Shown here piece by piece: positions 11,515 to 24,099 of a DNA stretch of 64,000 nucleotides. How positions within the stretch are numbered: position 1 is the stretch's first letter; every line of letters begins with the position of its first letter. Source of the DNA: Piliocolobus tephrosceles (lineage: Eukaryota > Chordata > Mammalia > Primates > Cercopithecidae). The stretch lies in assembly GCF_002776525.5 (NCBI RefSeq), contig NC_045443.1:49829377-49893376 (forward strand). Direction: 5' to 3'. The notes below the pieces were generated by a model. It worked only from the letters and a program-made list of their open reading frames with translations. It had not been told where the DNA came from and ran no database searches. Both the position numbers and the translations under genes were made by a program.

Positions 11515-13147
11515 GTTTTTTTTTTTTGGTTTTTTTTTTTTCTTTTACTTTTAATGCCATTACTTTTATTTTTATTTTTTTCTTATTTTTTTTAATTATA
11601 CTTTAAGTTCTAGGGTACATATGCATAATGTGAAGGTTTGTTACATATGTATACTTGTGCCATGTTGGTGTGCTGCACCCATCAACTCGTCATTTACATC
11701 AGATATAACTCCCAGTGCAATCCCTCCCCTCTCCCCCATCCCCGTGATAGGCCCCAGTGTGTGATGTTCCCCTTCCCGAGTCCAAATGATCTCATTGTTC
11801 AGTTCCCACCTATGAGTGAGAACATACGGTGTTTGGTTTTCTGTTCTTGTGATAGTTTGCTGAGAATGATGGTTTCCAGCTGCATCCATGTCCTACAAAG
11901 GACTCAAACTCATCCTTTTTTATGGCTACATAGTATTCCATGGTATATATGTGCCACATTTTCTTAATCCAGTCTGTCACTGATGGACATTTGGGTTGAT
12001 TCCAAGTCTTTGCTATTGTGAATAGTGCCTCAATAAACATATGTGTGCATGTGTCTTTATAGCAGCATGATTTGTAATCCTTTGGGTATATACCCAGTAA
12101 TGGGATGGCTGGGTCATATGGTACTTTTAGTTCTAGATCCTTGAGGAATCACCATACTGTTTTCCATAATGGTTGAACTAGTTTACAATCCCACCAACAG
12201 TGTAAAAGTGTTCCTATTTCTCCACATCCTCTCCAGCACCTGTTGTTTCCTGACTTTTTAATGATTGCCATTCTAACTGGTGTGAGATGGTATCTCATCG
12301 TGGTTTTGATTTGCATTGCTCTGATGGCGAGTGATGATGAGCATTTTTTCATGTGTCTATTGGCTGTATGAATGTCTTCTTTTGAGAAATGTCTGTTCAT
12401 ATCCTTTGCCCACTTTTTGATGGGGTTGTTTGTTTTTTTCTTGTAAATTTGTTTGAGTTCTTTGTAGGTTCTGGATATTAGCCCTTTGTCAGATGAGTAG
12501 ATTGCAAAAATTTTCTCCCATTCTGTAGGTTGCCTGTTCACTCTGATGGTAGTTTCTTTTGCTGTGCAGAAGCTCTTTAATTAGATCCCATTTGTCATTT
12601 TTGGCTTTTGCTGCTGTTGCTTTTGGTGTTTTAGACATGAAGTCCTTGCCCATGCCTATGTCCTGAATGGTATTACCTAGGTTTTCTTCTAGGGTTTTTA
12701 TGGTATTATGTCTAACATTTAAGTCTCTAATCCATCTTGAATTAATTTTTGTATAAGGAGTAAGGAAAGAATCCAGTTTCAGCTTTCTACTTATGGCTAG
12801 CCAATTTTCCCAGCACCATTTATTAAATAGGGAATCCTTTCCCCATTTCTTGTTTTTCTCAGGTTTGTCAAATATCAGATGGTTGTAGATGTGTGGCATT
12901 ATTTCTGAAGGCTCCGTTCTGTTCCATTGGTCTATATCTCTGTTTTGGTACCAGTACCATGCTGTTTTGGTTACTGTAGCCTTGTAGTATAGTTTGAAGT
13001 CAGGTAGCGTGACGCCTCCGGCTTTGTCCTTTTGACTTAGGATTGTCTTGGCAATACGGGCTCTTTTTTGGTTCCATATGAACTTTAAAGCAGTTTTTTC
13101 CAATTCTGTGAAGAAACTCATTGGTAGCTTGATGGGGATGGCAATGG
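11515..13147 (-). mobile_element. 5'-truncated L1PA (ORF2 3' part and 3' UTR)
   Basis: In plus orientation it starts with poly-T and continues as the reverse complement of a primate L1 3' end. It encodes broken ORF2 reverse-transcriptase C-terminal segments (12489-13147, 12149-12541, 11810-12040, in separate frames or stop-separated). The 5' break falls at the point corresponding to 43468 of the full-length L1 in this window, to which it is closely similar. It lies downstream of exon 4 of keratin pseudogene A. I could not find a clear target-site duplication. Confidence 0.92.
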
Positions 13148-13441
13148 CCACTTCTACATCAGAGGAAAGAAGGTGAGGAGGCAGAGGTTTGAATGGTACA
13201 GGCAGAGAGCAGAACTACCCACAAGGGTGGGCCAGTGTCTCTCTGGTCAGGACAGACAAACCCACAGTCCTGCTGGACTTCTAAATGCCCTCCTCTAGGA
13301 GGCAGGGCAGGTGAGTCCTGAGGAATGGCAATGAGGGAGACTTCCAGCATCATAGAGGACCTTCAGGAAGTTGATCTCACCTGTCATCCTCTCCACTTTG
13401 GCCTCCAGCTCCACTTTGGTCATGTGGGCAGCATCGACGTC

Positions 13442-14143
13442 CTGGGAGATAATTTAGTCACTGTCTCCACAACCTGTGGCTCTGTCTAGTCCTGCACACG
13501 ATGGAAAGGGGCAGGAAGAAGGGGCTACGGGGCCCTGCCCCTGGGAGCTCCCACTCAGGGGAAAGGAGATCCCATCCAGGCACAGGCAGCTGCACCCCTA
13601 ACATTGCTAAACCAAGTACTCTGCAGGCTGGGCTGGTGAACGCACACCAGGGAAGGGCACAAAGAGACTATAAGGCGAGAAGAAGAATGAAGTCTGGGGC
13701 TGGGGACCTTACCCTGAGACAAGGGGAGAAGAATATGTGAGGAAGGGGGTCTGAGAGACAATTTAAATTTGCCACACTCAATGTCTCTCTCTTTAAGTAA
13801 CTCCTGGGAATGCACTCCTAATAGAAAAAAGAAAGAAATTATTTCTTCCCTTGGTCCATTTTGTAATCACAACTCAAGGCCTAATCAGGTCCATAAACCC
13901 TGCGTGCCCATCAGGAAAGGACTTGGCAAAAGTCTGCTGGGACCTTCACACCCTTCTGCAGGGGTGGGCAGGGAGCCACTGGGGCCTGAACCCTGTCTGG
14001 CCTCCTCCCTCTTTCTGGCCCTCACTTGCAGGGCCTACAAGAAGTCTTCAGATCAACAGCACTAAGCTTCTGCCTCCCCTCCACCCTCAAACCACTCAGG
14101 TTAGCAGGGCTTTGGGGTTGGAAGCTGGGAAGGGGCCCCTCAC
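13442..14143. other. Intron 3 of keratin pseudogene A
   Basis: Non-coding; nothing else recognised. Open frames across it have no keratin similarity. Confidence 0.6.
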
Positions 14144-14204
14144 CTTCTTCAGGACCACAAAGTCATTCTCTGCAGCTGTGTACTTGTTGATCTCATCCTC
14201 ATAC

Positions 14205-16309
14205 CTGTGAGAAAAAGGTCACCTGTGGTCTGCCTTCTCTGTCATCCCCATGGCCCCAGAGCACATCCCATGAGTCACATGGACTCGGGGCTTCTTGTCC
14301 TACCAGTTTAGCCCAAGGCCTGCATCTTTCCAATGCATTGCCTTCTGGGTTCAGGTAAGACCCAGTTCATTCTACAGACATTTACTAGCACTTTGTATGT
14401 GCCAGGCACCACTTAATAATGATGATGATGATTGGACAGTGACGTAGATATCCCTTCCTTGTGGGATTCTATTGTGATTGATCCTAGAAGGCTTTCTGGA
14501 GAAATTTTTATTTTTTTCAACTATTTATGGTACTGGAGGGAGATGGCTGGGCTGCCAAGAGCTTTCAGGGGAATTTTCTGGTGCCAACTCTGTGTACAGC
14601 AAGTACAGTAGCACCATGGGCTCTCCATAGGTACTTAGTGAGCATTCTACAGCAGATGTAGTCTCCAGGAAGATGTTTACAATCCTGGGTACACTGCACT
14701 CAGGTGGGAATTAGAGAAAACCACAGAGAAATGTCTCTCAAGCAGACCTTTGCCCAAGAAAGATCCTAGATGCACCTGAGTCCTGCATTTAAACTTAACC
14801 ACTAGCTAAAGATGTCTCAAACTTTTATCTGCTATGAGACATTTCTGCACAAAAGTTCAAGGCTAACCATGTAAGCAGGGGAGTAAATATCAATCAACTG
14901 GTCATTCAACAAACGTTTGCAGAGCACCAAGCACATGTCAGGCCTTATGCTAGACACTCGGGATTCCAAAATCTCAGAAGCCCCCTTTAAGGATGATAAG
15001 GGTTACTACTGAGACCTTGAGCAGCCAAACCCACTTGCTGCGGAGGAGCTGCATTTTCAGCATCACTTTCTGTTTTTCTGTAAACAATTTTTTTTGAGAC
15101 AGGGTCTCACTCTTTTGCCCAGGCTGGAGTGCAGTGGCGCGATCTTGGCTCACTGCAACCTCTGCCTCTTGGGCTCAGGTGTTTCTCCCTCCTCAGCCCC
15201 CCAAGTAGCTAAGACTACAGGTGTGCACCACCATGCCTGGCTAATTTTTGTAGTTTTTGTAGAGACAGGGTCTCACTGTGTTGCCCAGGCTAGTCTCAAA
15301 CTCCTGGACTCAAGCAGTCCACCTGCCTCAGACTCCCAAAGTGCTAGGATTACGGGCGTGAACCACCGCACCCAGCCTCTGTAAATAAATTTATCCAGAC
15401 ACTGAGACACTGAGAGGAACCAGCTAGGTACCTCTAGAAGGTCACTTAATTTTCAAGAGCTTCACCTCTAAAGAGGTGTGATGTTCCAATGGTAAGACTA
15501 ACTTCTTCAGCTTCCCCCAGGACACACAGGGAAATGGGACCCCACAAAGAATCACTACAAGCCCTTTCTGTGAGGCCTCCTATTACCCCAGGGTCACAAA
15601 GAGATCTCCACACATCGTACCCCAAGAGTACTGATGACACTCTCAGCAGCTAACCAAGCCCAGACACCACACAGTCACCACTGTCATTGCCATGTTTTCC
15701 CTTGCATGGAATACCCAGAACGCAGACACATAGACCATTCATTCAGCCAGGCCCTTGCATGTATACGTGCAAACAAGCCTCACATGCCTTCAACATTTGC
15801 AGCTCCTCACACTAAAATCTTCCTATGAGAAGCACCTAGGAGGAGGTGCCCCTTCACCCTCATCTCACATCACAAAGCTGATGGCAGGTCGACTCATCCC
15901 TCAAATACAAATTCAGCTTCGGCAGAGTAGGCATCTCTTTCAAAGACGAGCAGCTTGCAAGTCTTCCGAGATGGAGGGGGAGTTCTGTGTTTGAGTTTCA
16001 GAAGGCGATGGTTAGGAGACATCAATGATGGCAGCCAGCAGTCCCTGAAGCAGCAGCCTCAGCAGCCCCTCTGAGGAGCCACGGGACGGGGCACACAGAG
16101 GGATGTCACCTCCATCCAGGGAGCGCTGCAGTGTTTTCCTCACCTGTTGCTGTAGTAAGCAGGCCCACCACTGCTGAGATACCACAGAGGGCTTGACATA
16201 TTGGGTGAACCCACAACTTCCTCAGACTCATAAAGAGAAGAGGGCAGAAAAAGACCAACACAATTGAGCCAGATTTCCTCACTGTCTAGCTGGCTTGAGA
16301 TGGGCTCAC
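14205..16309. other. Region where pseudogene A exon 2 should lie
   Basis: I looked for the reverse complement of the VRFLEQQN...exon 2 segment and did not find it. The stretch contains one minus-strand Alu (15088-15377) and two L2/MIR-like 'tgccaggcac' motifs near 14390 and 14930. Confidence 0.55.
15088..15377 (-). mobile_element. Alu (J/S type)
   Basis: In plus orientation runs from ttttttttgagacagggtctc to 'accaccgcacccagcc'. Several diagnostic positions are diverged, indicating an older Alu. Confidence 0.9.
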
Positions 16310-17079
16310 CTGTCGATGAAGAAGGCAAACGTGGTTGAGAGTCTTGATCTGCTCCCACATCTGGGCCTTTACTTGCCCAAACTTAAGGTCAGTCTCCACG
16401 TGGAGGGGCTGAAGAAGGCTCTGGTTGACAGTCACTTCCTGGATTCCACCCAGAAAGCCACCTAGATCATTGAGGTCACTGAGGTCACCAAAGCTGCCAG
16501 GATCACCAAAGCTTCCAGAGCCACCAAAGCCACTAGGGCCACCAAAGCCACCAGATTCTATGCAGAAACCCCTGGCTGCTCCTCTGAAGCCTCCAGTTCC
16601 TCCACCAAAGCCCCCAGCTCTTCCACCAAAGCTTCCATCCATCCCTCTTCCACCACCTCCAAAACCACTGCCTCCAAATCATCCCCCCACCAGACCCCCC
16701 AAATCCACCAGCCCCCCTGAACCCACCAGCCCAGGTGCCACCTCCAGCTACACTGATAGGGATCATCTTCTCCCCCCAAAGCCATGGAGACTTGGCTGCA
16801 GAAACCTCCCCCCATCATGGCATAGACAGCAGACCCACCCACCACCAGCCCTTCCTGAGCTGGAGGCAAAGGAGGACATGATGGAGCTGATCCAGCTGTG
16901 GCCCAACACCACGGCTGCGTGGCCGCTGAAGGCCTGGCGGTGGGCCCCACCAGAAGACATGCAGGGCTGCTGGCTGTAGCCTATCTGGCGACTCATGGCA
17001 GACAGCAAGGTCTTCCAAAGGAAGGGTGGGCTCCAAAGGCTGGAGGAAGCTCAGAAGCTTTCTGAAGTTCTGGATGGGG

Positions 17080-17096
17080 ATGGCCTTTATGTACAG
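17080..17096 (-). promoter_or_regulatory. Degenerate TATA region of keratin pseudogene A
   Basis: On the minus strand 'gtacataaagg' lies about 90 bp upstream of the old start codon, at the same spacing as 'cttataaaaagg' upstream of pseudogene B. I read it as a decayed TATA box. Confidence 0.4.
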
Positions 17097-17099
17097 CCT

Positions 17100-19990
17100 A
17101 GGAGCTTGGCTGGCTGATGTTGCCAGCCACCTAACTAAGGTATTAACAGCTTTGGTTTGCCTGGCAGCAAGATGTCGAGTTCAAAACACACAATACACCT
17201 TGATAATCCCTCCAAATTTCCAAATGGCTTTGTTTTCCCAGGTTACTGACCCAAAATAACCTTAAATTGGGAGAGGGACCATCCTGCAGGGCTGGACACA
17301 ACCCCTAATCCCCAAGAGACCTGTAACCCCATGCTGAGAGTGACAGGTCAGCACTTCTCTGCCTCTCGGCCACTCAGCCAAACCAGCCAGCCTCAGGAGG
17401 TTCCCAGGGTGGGTGCAGAGCCCCAGTGGGGGCAGGGCCCCAGGCAAGGACTTCAAGGAAGAAGGGAGAGGAAGGGGGAGGGCTATGAAGGTGGTGTCGT
17501 GACTGACAAGGAGAAGGAAGGTGCAACAGAAGTTCGAGAATGCACAGCAGCTGCCTCTAGGACCTCACCCTTCAGGAAGGAGGTGTACATACGAATGCAC
17601 AAAGAGCAAGTTCTCAGCCACAGGGGCACCTAGAACTGGGGTCTAAGGGGCCTTGGAGGGAGAGCTGCAAGGGAGGAGAGAGGAGTCAGTCTGATGAGGA
17701 CAGGAATGAGCATGGCTGGAGAAGTCAAGGTCACCACCAAGTGCCCTAGGAGAGGGTGAGCAGAGAGAGGGTCTGAGGCCAGCCTGGGCAGGGTGGAGGG
17801 GATGGACTACTTGGTCCAGGCCAGAAAGACCATCAGTTTTTCCTCTTCCAAACTTGTACAACAAAATGAATCCAGGATTCCCAAGGCCCCCTTCCCTCAG
17901 CTCACGTGAGACACCAACCCTGCCACCTAGGAAGCTCAGATCTTCTCCAGTAAAATTTAAGAACAATAAGGGCTTCTTCTTAAGGCTGTTAGGGGCATAA
18001 TATTTGGAACAAGTTCTGTGTGACATGAAATGTTACTCACTTTTGTAACATTTACCTCTACTTATCTTTGGCAGCAAAGACTACCTTTGATGACACCAAT
18101 CCTGACAGCACAAACCAAGGCTGGAAAATGAGCCTTTGCAGAGGCCAGCCCCTTTTAAAACGACCCTTGCCTTTTCCTTTTCTAATCTGGCCTCCAATTC
18201 CCTCTGATCCATTCTCATCCAAGAACCCTTCCCTCATTGATCTCACCTTCTCCCCTTTGCTCAGATCTGACTTCCTAGCCGCTCAGCACCTCCTTCTTCC
18301 CTTGCCAGCTCACTGGAGGGAGGGCAAGTTCAAACCAGCGACCTGCCAAACCTCAGGGCAGCTCCTGTTCCTCTCCACCAAGTCACAAAAGACCCTCAAG
18401 TAAAATGGAAGAGAATGAACTGAGTGGAGAAAGAGAGAAGCAAAACACACCACAAATTCACACCAACACACACACACAAAACAGACTTATCACAGAAACA
18501 CAGGCACACCCACAAAGATGCACACGCTCATCACAATTCCCTGCCCAGGGCACTCTTCCCCATGCAGCCTGTTGTGCCACAGGTAGGCATCGTCCTCCTC
18601 ACCACTTTCAAAACTTTGGTGCCTACCCCATCCCCCAGGGCCCTGATTCTTGCCCAAAGCTCCTTGCTGACCTAAGAAATCAAGATACGGCAGCTGGATC
18701 CAAATAGGGGCACAGACTGAGAGGAGACTCAGGTCCCAACTCAACTCAGCCACTGATTCTTCCCTTTGCCAGGCCTGTTTCCTCCTCTGCACAATGAAGG
18801 CTTCAGACTTGAGTAGAGGATTCACATTGGACCTAGTGAAGCCCCAGGGTTCAAGGGAGGTATGAGTGGGAGAAAGGAGTGCAGTGGGCAGTGTTCTGGT
18901 CTCATCACCACTGCCATCCTGACACCTCCACACTGATCGCTTAAACAAAAGACTCTACTGTTTAAAAACAATTTGGAAACTCCTGGGTCCATTGCCATCT
19001 GGGTCACTGCCCGTGCTGATGGTGGGGGTCAGCAACATAACATAAAACCACTGTCTTTGCTCACCTGTGGGGCTGATCGTGACTCCAAAATCCAAGTCGT
19101 GTTTTGGTTTCCAAGTGTGGCCTATGCTTTTGTCAAGAGAGACCCCAGGAGCAAATGAGGAAAGGTCCCCCACCATCCTTCTGTCCCCCACTTGCCATTT
19201 TTAAATCCTTGCTATTGAAGGGGAACTCTGCAGAACAGTTCACTGGTTTCCACCCCTTGAACGCTGCCAATGACCTGGCCCAGTCTGAATACGCAAAGAA
19301 GTCGGTTTAAATTTTAACATCAAGAACAAATCCCAAAGAGATTAGGGTAGAAGTTGGGGCTCTAATGAGGAGCCATCCCAAATCTCTTTATTAGCAGTGG
19401 CAAATCCCACCAATCCCCCGCACCTGCAAATTAGAAAAGTTCAGCTATTGTCTTCTGTTGCCTCTTCAAAAAAAATTAGAGTGCACTGCTAGCCAGGGAG
19501 CCACCAACCCTAGAATCAGCCCAGATGGGCCTTTCCTGGGGATGAGGACACAGAGGCCCAGGAGAGACACTGGGCCCTACACTCTCCATGGCCATGGCTG
19601 TGCCTCACAGGCTGGCACCTGACCGAGGCCCATCTGCTCTGGGGCAGCAGTGCCCTCACCAGTGGAGTCCAAGGGCAGAGGAACAATCGCACCTGCCTGA
19701 GGCAGTCCCAGTTTCTCAGGGAAATGGGGGCCTCAAATGCAGTACCCAGGGCTGAGGCCAGAGCTTAACAGCACATGGCATGGCAGCTGGCAGATGATGC
19801 TGGGCTGGGGAGGGAAGGTGGGGAGAGCAGAGTTGGGGCAGAACTGTATGTACGGGAGGCTTCAAAGGGAGCACATGGATGGGGCCCTGGGGCAGGTTGG
19901 GCATGAGCTAGGAGGAGCTCAGCTCTGGTTCCCTGGGCAGACTGTCCCGCTCTGTGCCCTGTAGTCAAAGGGGAATCTGTTCCATAAGAA
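17100..19990. other. Intergenic, no gene seen
   Basis: About 2.9 kb. A MIR-like remnant lies near 18690-18810 ('gccactgattcttccctttgccaggcctgtttcc'-type segment, in pieces). Open reading frames here have no recognisable product. Confidence 0.4.
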
Positions 19991-19995
19991 ATCGT

Positions 19996-20291
19996 TTTTG
20001 TTTTGTTTTGTTTAAATGGAGTCTCACTCTATCATCCAGGCTAGAGTGCAGTGGTGTGATCTCCACTCACTACAACCTCCGCCTCCTGGGTTCAAGCGAT
20101 TCTCTTGCCTCAGCCTCCCGAGTAACTGGGACTACAGGCAGCCATCTCCATGCCTGACTAATTTTTGTAATTTTGTAGAGATGGGATTTTGCCATGTTGG
20201 CCAGGCTAGTCTCAAACTCCTGGCCTCAGGTGATCCACCTGCCTTGGCCTCCCAAAGTACTGGGATTAGAGGTGTGAGCCACTGGGCCTGA
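19996..20291 (-). mobile_element. Alu (S type)
   Basis: In plus orientation starts with a TTTTG-rich tail and 'ggagtctcactctatcatccagg', ends at 'gccactgggcctgacc'. Confidence 0.9.
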
Positions 20292-22000
20292 CCAGAAACT
20301 GTTCTTCAATACCAGCTGAGCTCTGAGCTGAGTCTCACAGAAGAGGGCCAGCCTCATGGCATCTGAAACTTAGGAAAGAAAGTCTTGGGCCAGGCAGCTG
20401 CAGCTCGAAACTTAGCCCAGCCCAGAAGGAGAGGGCCCAGGGAGTGAGGCAGCCTCTTCAACATGCCCAGAACTACCCAGCCCAGGAGGCCAGCAGAGCA
20501 GTGCCATGGAAAGCAGCCTGGACAGAGGCAAGAGCCCCAAGTTCCAGTCTCCAGGCTCCTCTGGGCCTCCTTTTAGCCCATTGTAAAGTAGAGCTGATAA
20601 ACCTCTGCTCTGCCTGTTGAGCCTCTATCCCTGAGCCCATCGAGGTCCAGATGAGTGAAATACAACAAGGGCCTTATAAACTAGAAAGCCAGAGCGCCGT
20701 GGGAACTGAGGGATCACAATACCAGCAGGGGAGTCAGGCCATAGAATGCTGGCCAGGCAGCAGGCTCTAAATTGACACTTACAGACTTTTTCAACCTTCA
20801 TGGCAACCCTCTAGCTCTTTTTTTTACAGATAAGGGAAACTGTGGCTCAGGAGTTAAACAACTTTTCCAGGGGCCCATAGCCAATAAGTGGCAGAGCCAG
20901 TCCTCCAGTTCAGTTTCTGTCCCAGCCTGGAGCACATGCTATGGACTAAGACATATACCACTCAGAGCTCTGGCAAGGCTCCTTGTGCAGGCACTGGCAG
21001 GATGTTCTGTGTCTGTCCCTTCCTTCTATGTCTGTAAGTTCTCAGCTTACAGAACAAGCCCTGACTCTGAGCAAATGACTTGTATTTGATCATGTTTGCA
21101 AAGTGGTGTGGAGTTGACAGAAAAGGCACAAACAGGACTCCATGTTTCTCTAAGCATAGTCCTTAGAAGGGCACTTTGCATGGTTTTCCCAGCAAAGGAG
21201 ATGCTGCCCCAGCTTGCTTCTTCCTCAGCAGGATCAAGGGTGTGGTTTTGCAAGCTGACAGGCCAGGAGAGGACCACAGTCTATACCTAAAACCCTTTCC
21301 CTTCCACCCTAAACCAACTCATTTAGGAACCAGCCAAAGTCCCAGCCCCACCATGATGCCTTATATGACCAGCCTGGCCCCTGAGCTCTCCTGGCCTCAA
21401 GCTCCTGGGACACTCATTGTCCTTACAGTGTCTGTAAGTCAAACAAAAATATCTTACTTCTCCTTAACCAGTGTTAGCTCTGGGAGTGTAGAAGCCCTGG
21501 GAGGGCAGGCCCCATACCCAGGGCATACGCCCACCCAGCTCCCAGTTAACCTTATACAATTCAGAAAGCTCTTGGCTCCTAAAAAAGCCAAGCCATGGCC
21601 TCACAAGAGTACATGACACTTAATTGTATCTGGCATTTGTGGAGTGTCTTGAACTTGTTAAAGTCCTTTCGTTTATCTGCCCTGACAGACCAATGGGCAA
21701 ACATGCCACACACAGACACACTCCCTCTGTGACTCACAGACAAAATACTTTCATACAACGTGTAGCCCCAAATGAAAATGACAAAAGCATTAAGCATGAA
21801 GTTGGTTTAAAACTGATGCAGTCAGAAAGTAGAAGCCATCTCAACCTAATCACTGGCTCTGGTTTCTGCCAAGAAGCATGATAATTGGAGCAGGGATCTA
21901 GAGTCAAGCATAATGGGTGCTCCTGCCCTCTGTTCAGAGAATCCAGCAAGGACTGTCCAGAAGGGTTTCCCCTTGAACTTCATTCCCTCCAAGATATGCA
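20292..22000. other. Intergenic, MIR remnant only
   Basis: A MIR-like piece lies at about 20770-20920 ('acagataagggaaactgtggctcag' in the middle, shortened here). No gene or RNA recognised in the remainder. Confidence 0.4.
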
Positions 22001-22524
22001 ACATTGACCAGTATCCATTTAGTCATCTCTCCAAACATTTATGCAATCACTCAGCAATGATTCGTAGAGCATTTCTTGTGTCAGGCAGCAGGTTTTCCAA
22101 TAGAAGACAACGACACACAAAATACAGTTCATGGTCTGGAGGAGCCTACAGCCTTCTTGAAGGAAGTACCAGGCATGTAAATAACACCTTAGAGCACATT
22201 GGAGTCAGCGTTATTGACAGTAGATCAAAGTACTAAGGTGTGAGAGGAAGAAAGGCTATTGAAGGCATCACAGAGGAGGTAGTTTTGAGTGCAGTACTGA
22301 GGGACAAGTCGGAGTGGGCCCAGTGGGTGGACAATTCAAAAAAGACACCACTGGTAGAGAGGGGAATCTAATGTGATGTGGTGGGGGAAGTGTTGGTAAG
22401 GGATCCCACATGTTTAGGACAGGCGTCATAACGGAGGAGGAGAGATGATGGGGAAGGAGTTGAAGGTGTAGGTTGAAACTGATTGCAAAGGTCTCTCTGT
22501 GCTATGCTGCAGATTTGGGACTTT

Positions 22525-22690
22525 GCTCTATGGGCGGCTACACATCAGGACCACTGGGCAGCTTTTAAAAATCCAGATCCTCAAGCCCTACTTCTGGTCC
22601 CCTGAATCAGAATCAGGGAGCATGGCCCGGGCACCTGGATGTTTTTAAAGCTCCAGTCTGCTTTAATTCTGATGGACTGATTCCCAGAAT
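22525..22690 (-). repeat. MER5-like DNA transposon remnant
   Basis: 'catcaggaccactgggcagc...gaatcagaatcagg...ctgatggactgattccca' follows the order of a MER5 element. Strand is a best guess. Confidence 0.5.
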
Positions 22691-22934
22691 GTAAGCAACT
22701 TTGCTAAAGGCGAAAATGTCCCCGTTTTTATAAAAGGCTAGGGGAAGGGTAAGAGAGAGTCACTTGTCTTCACATGAGACATAGAGTTGGATCTAATCCA
22801 AGGGCTGAGCCAAGCACTCAGCTCTAGATATGGGTACAAATGCTGCTGATTGGGAAGTGCCACTTGCCGATCAGCAGGGACTCCAAGGGGCAGGGAGCTT
22901 TGGAGCACATCATTAAGAACATGAAAAGGCAAAC

Positions 22935-23300
22935 CGCAGACTGGGACAACATTCATATTTGCAACACATATGCCTGAAGGGTCTCAGAAAGATTACGATG
23001 AGCCAGGGAAGCCAGACACAAACGAATATATTCTACATGATTGCATTTCTATGAAGCCCTAAACACAGCAAAACTAACCTATAGTGACATAAAGCAAGCC
23101 TCAGCCTGGTGCTGGGGATTGGCAGGGGATTGACTGCAAAGGGGCATAAAGAGCATTTTGGAAGATATTCTATATTTTGGTTGTGGCTGGGTCACACAGG
23201 GATTTACATTTGTCAAAACTCATGGAACTGTACTCTGAAAATGGGTGCATTGTTACTGTATACAAATTGTGCCTCAATGAAGTTTTTTAAAAGGGGACAG
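22935..23300 (+). mobile_element. Ancient L1M 3'-end remnant
   Basis: Contains 'gggattgactgcaaaggggcat', 'ggttgtggctgggtcacac' and 'ttgtcaaaactcatggaactgtac' in sequence, the order expected of an old L1 3' untranslated region in the plus direction. Confidence 0.6.
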
Positions 23301-23515
23301 GAAGAGGAGACAGGAAGGACAGGATACTCATGTTCAAGACAGCATGAGCTCTCAGCTGTTCTTGGGAATAGCTGTTCCTGGGAATAGGATTTATATGTCC
23401 TGCATTTGTGTGTCCCAATATACACTAGACTGTAAGTCCCTTAAGGGGGCATCCATCTTATAGTCATTTCTGTGGCCACCACCCCCATGGTACATGGACC
23501 AGATTGGTGCTAGAT

Positions 23516-24005
23516 GAAATTTGAATAAATGTTTCTCCACATCCTCTCCAGCACCTGTTGTTCCCTGACTTTTTAATGATAGCCATTCTAACTGGTGTGA
23601 GATGGCATCTCATTGTGGTTTTGATTTGCATGTGCAGCCATAAAAAAGGATGAGTTCATGTCCTTTGTAGGGGCATGGATGCAGCTGGAAACCAGCATTC
23701 TCAGCAAACTATCGCAAGAACAGAAAACCAAACACCTCATGTTCTCACTCATAGGTGGGAATTGAACAATGAGATCACTTGGACACAGGGTGGGGAACAT
23801 CACACACCAGGGCCTGTCTGGGGTGGGGGGAGGGGGAAGGGATAGCATTAGGAGATATACCTAATGTAAATGATGAGTTAATGGGTGCAGCACACCACAT
23901 GGCACATGTATACATGTGTAACAAACCTGCACATTGTGCACATGTACCCTAGAACTTAAAGTATAATAAAAAATTAAAAGAAAAAAAAGAAATTTGAATA
24001 AATGT
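23516..24005 (+). mobile_element. Twin-primed (5'-inverted) L1 insertion with 17-bp target duplication
   Basis: 23533-23632 is reverse-complement L1 ORF2 3' sequence (the segment equivalent to about 44307-44403 of the full-length L1). From about 23634 to 23988 the sequence is in the sense direction, from 'gcagccataaaaaaggatgag' through the L1 3' UTR to an A-rich tail. The whole is flanked by perfect direct repeats gaaatttgaataaatgt at 23516-23532 and 23989-24005. Inverted 5' part plus sense 3' part plus target duplication is the hallmark of twin priming. Confidence 0.9.
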
Positions 24006-24099
24006 ATGAGTGAAACTAGAGTGTACAGACTCACTCGGGAACAATATGCAACATGAAAAGAACAGAGCAAGAAAGAAAGAACCCAGGGAAACATATATT

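Larger units (their letters stand above)
13346..16996 (-). pseudogene. Type II keratin pseudogene A (exons 1, 3, 4 only)
   Basis: Broken keratin on the minus strand. Exon 1 (16310-16996) starts MSRQIGYSQQP and holds a glycine-rich head and the H1 segment GGIQEVTVNQSLLQPLHVET, then VKAQMWEQIKTLNH. The glycine loops shift frame repeatedly and the end of coil 1A (NNKFASFIDK) is damaged. The GFGGSGSFGDPG loops and the QSLLQPL motif are closest to KRT76/KRT3/KRT2. Exon 3 (14144-14204, exactly 61 bp) reads YEDEINKYTAAENDFVVLKK and is intact. Exon 4 (13346-13441, exactly 96 bp) reads DVDAAHMTKVELEAKVERMT and on to LYDA, but its donor is GG instead of GT. I find no exon 2 between exons 1 and 3. Exons 5-9 are absent; an L1 sits 200 bp beyond exon 4. 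It is probably one of KRT125P-KRT127P. Confidence 0.88.

Noticed and set aside
11460..13170. Target duplication around the truncated L1
   Set aside because: Compared both flanks (before the poly-T at 11515 and after 13147) and found no convincing repeat.
16425..16979. 184-codon proline-rich open frame on the plus strand
   Set aside because: Antisense of the glycine-rich head of keratin pseudogene A; no independent coding evidence.
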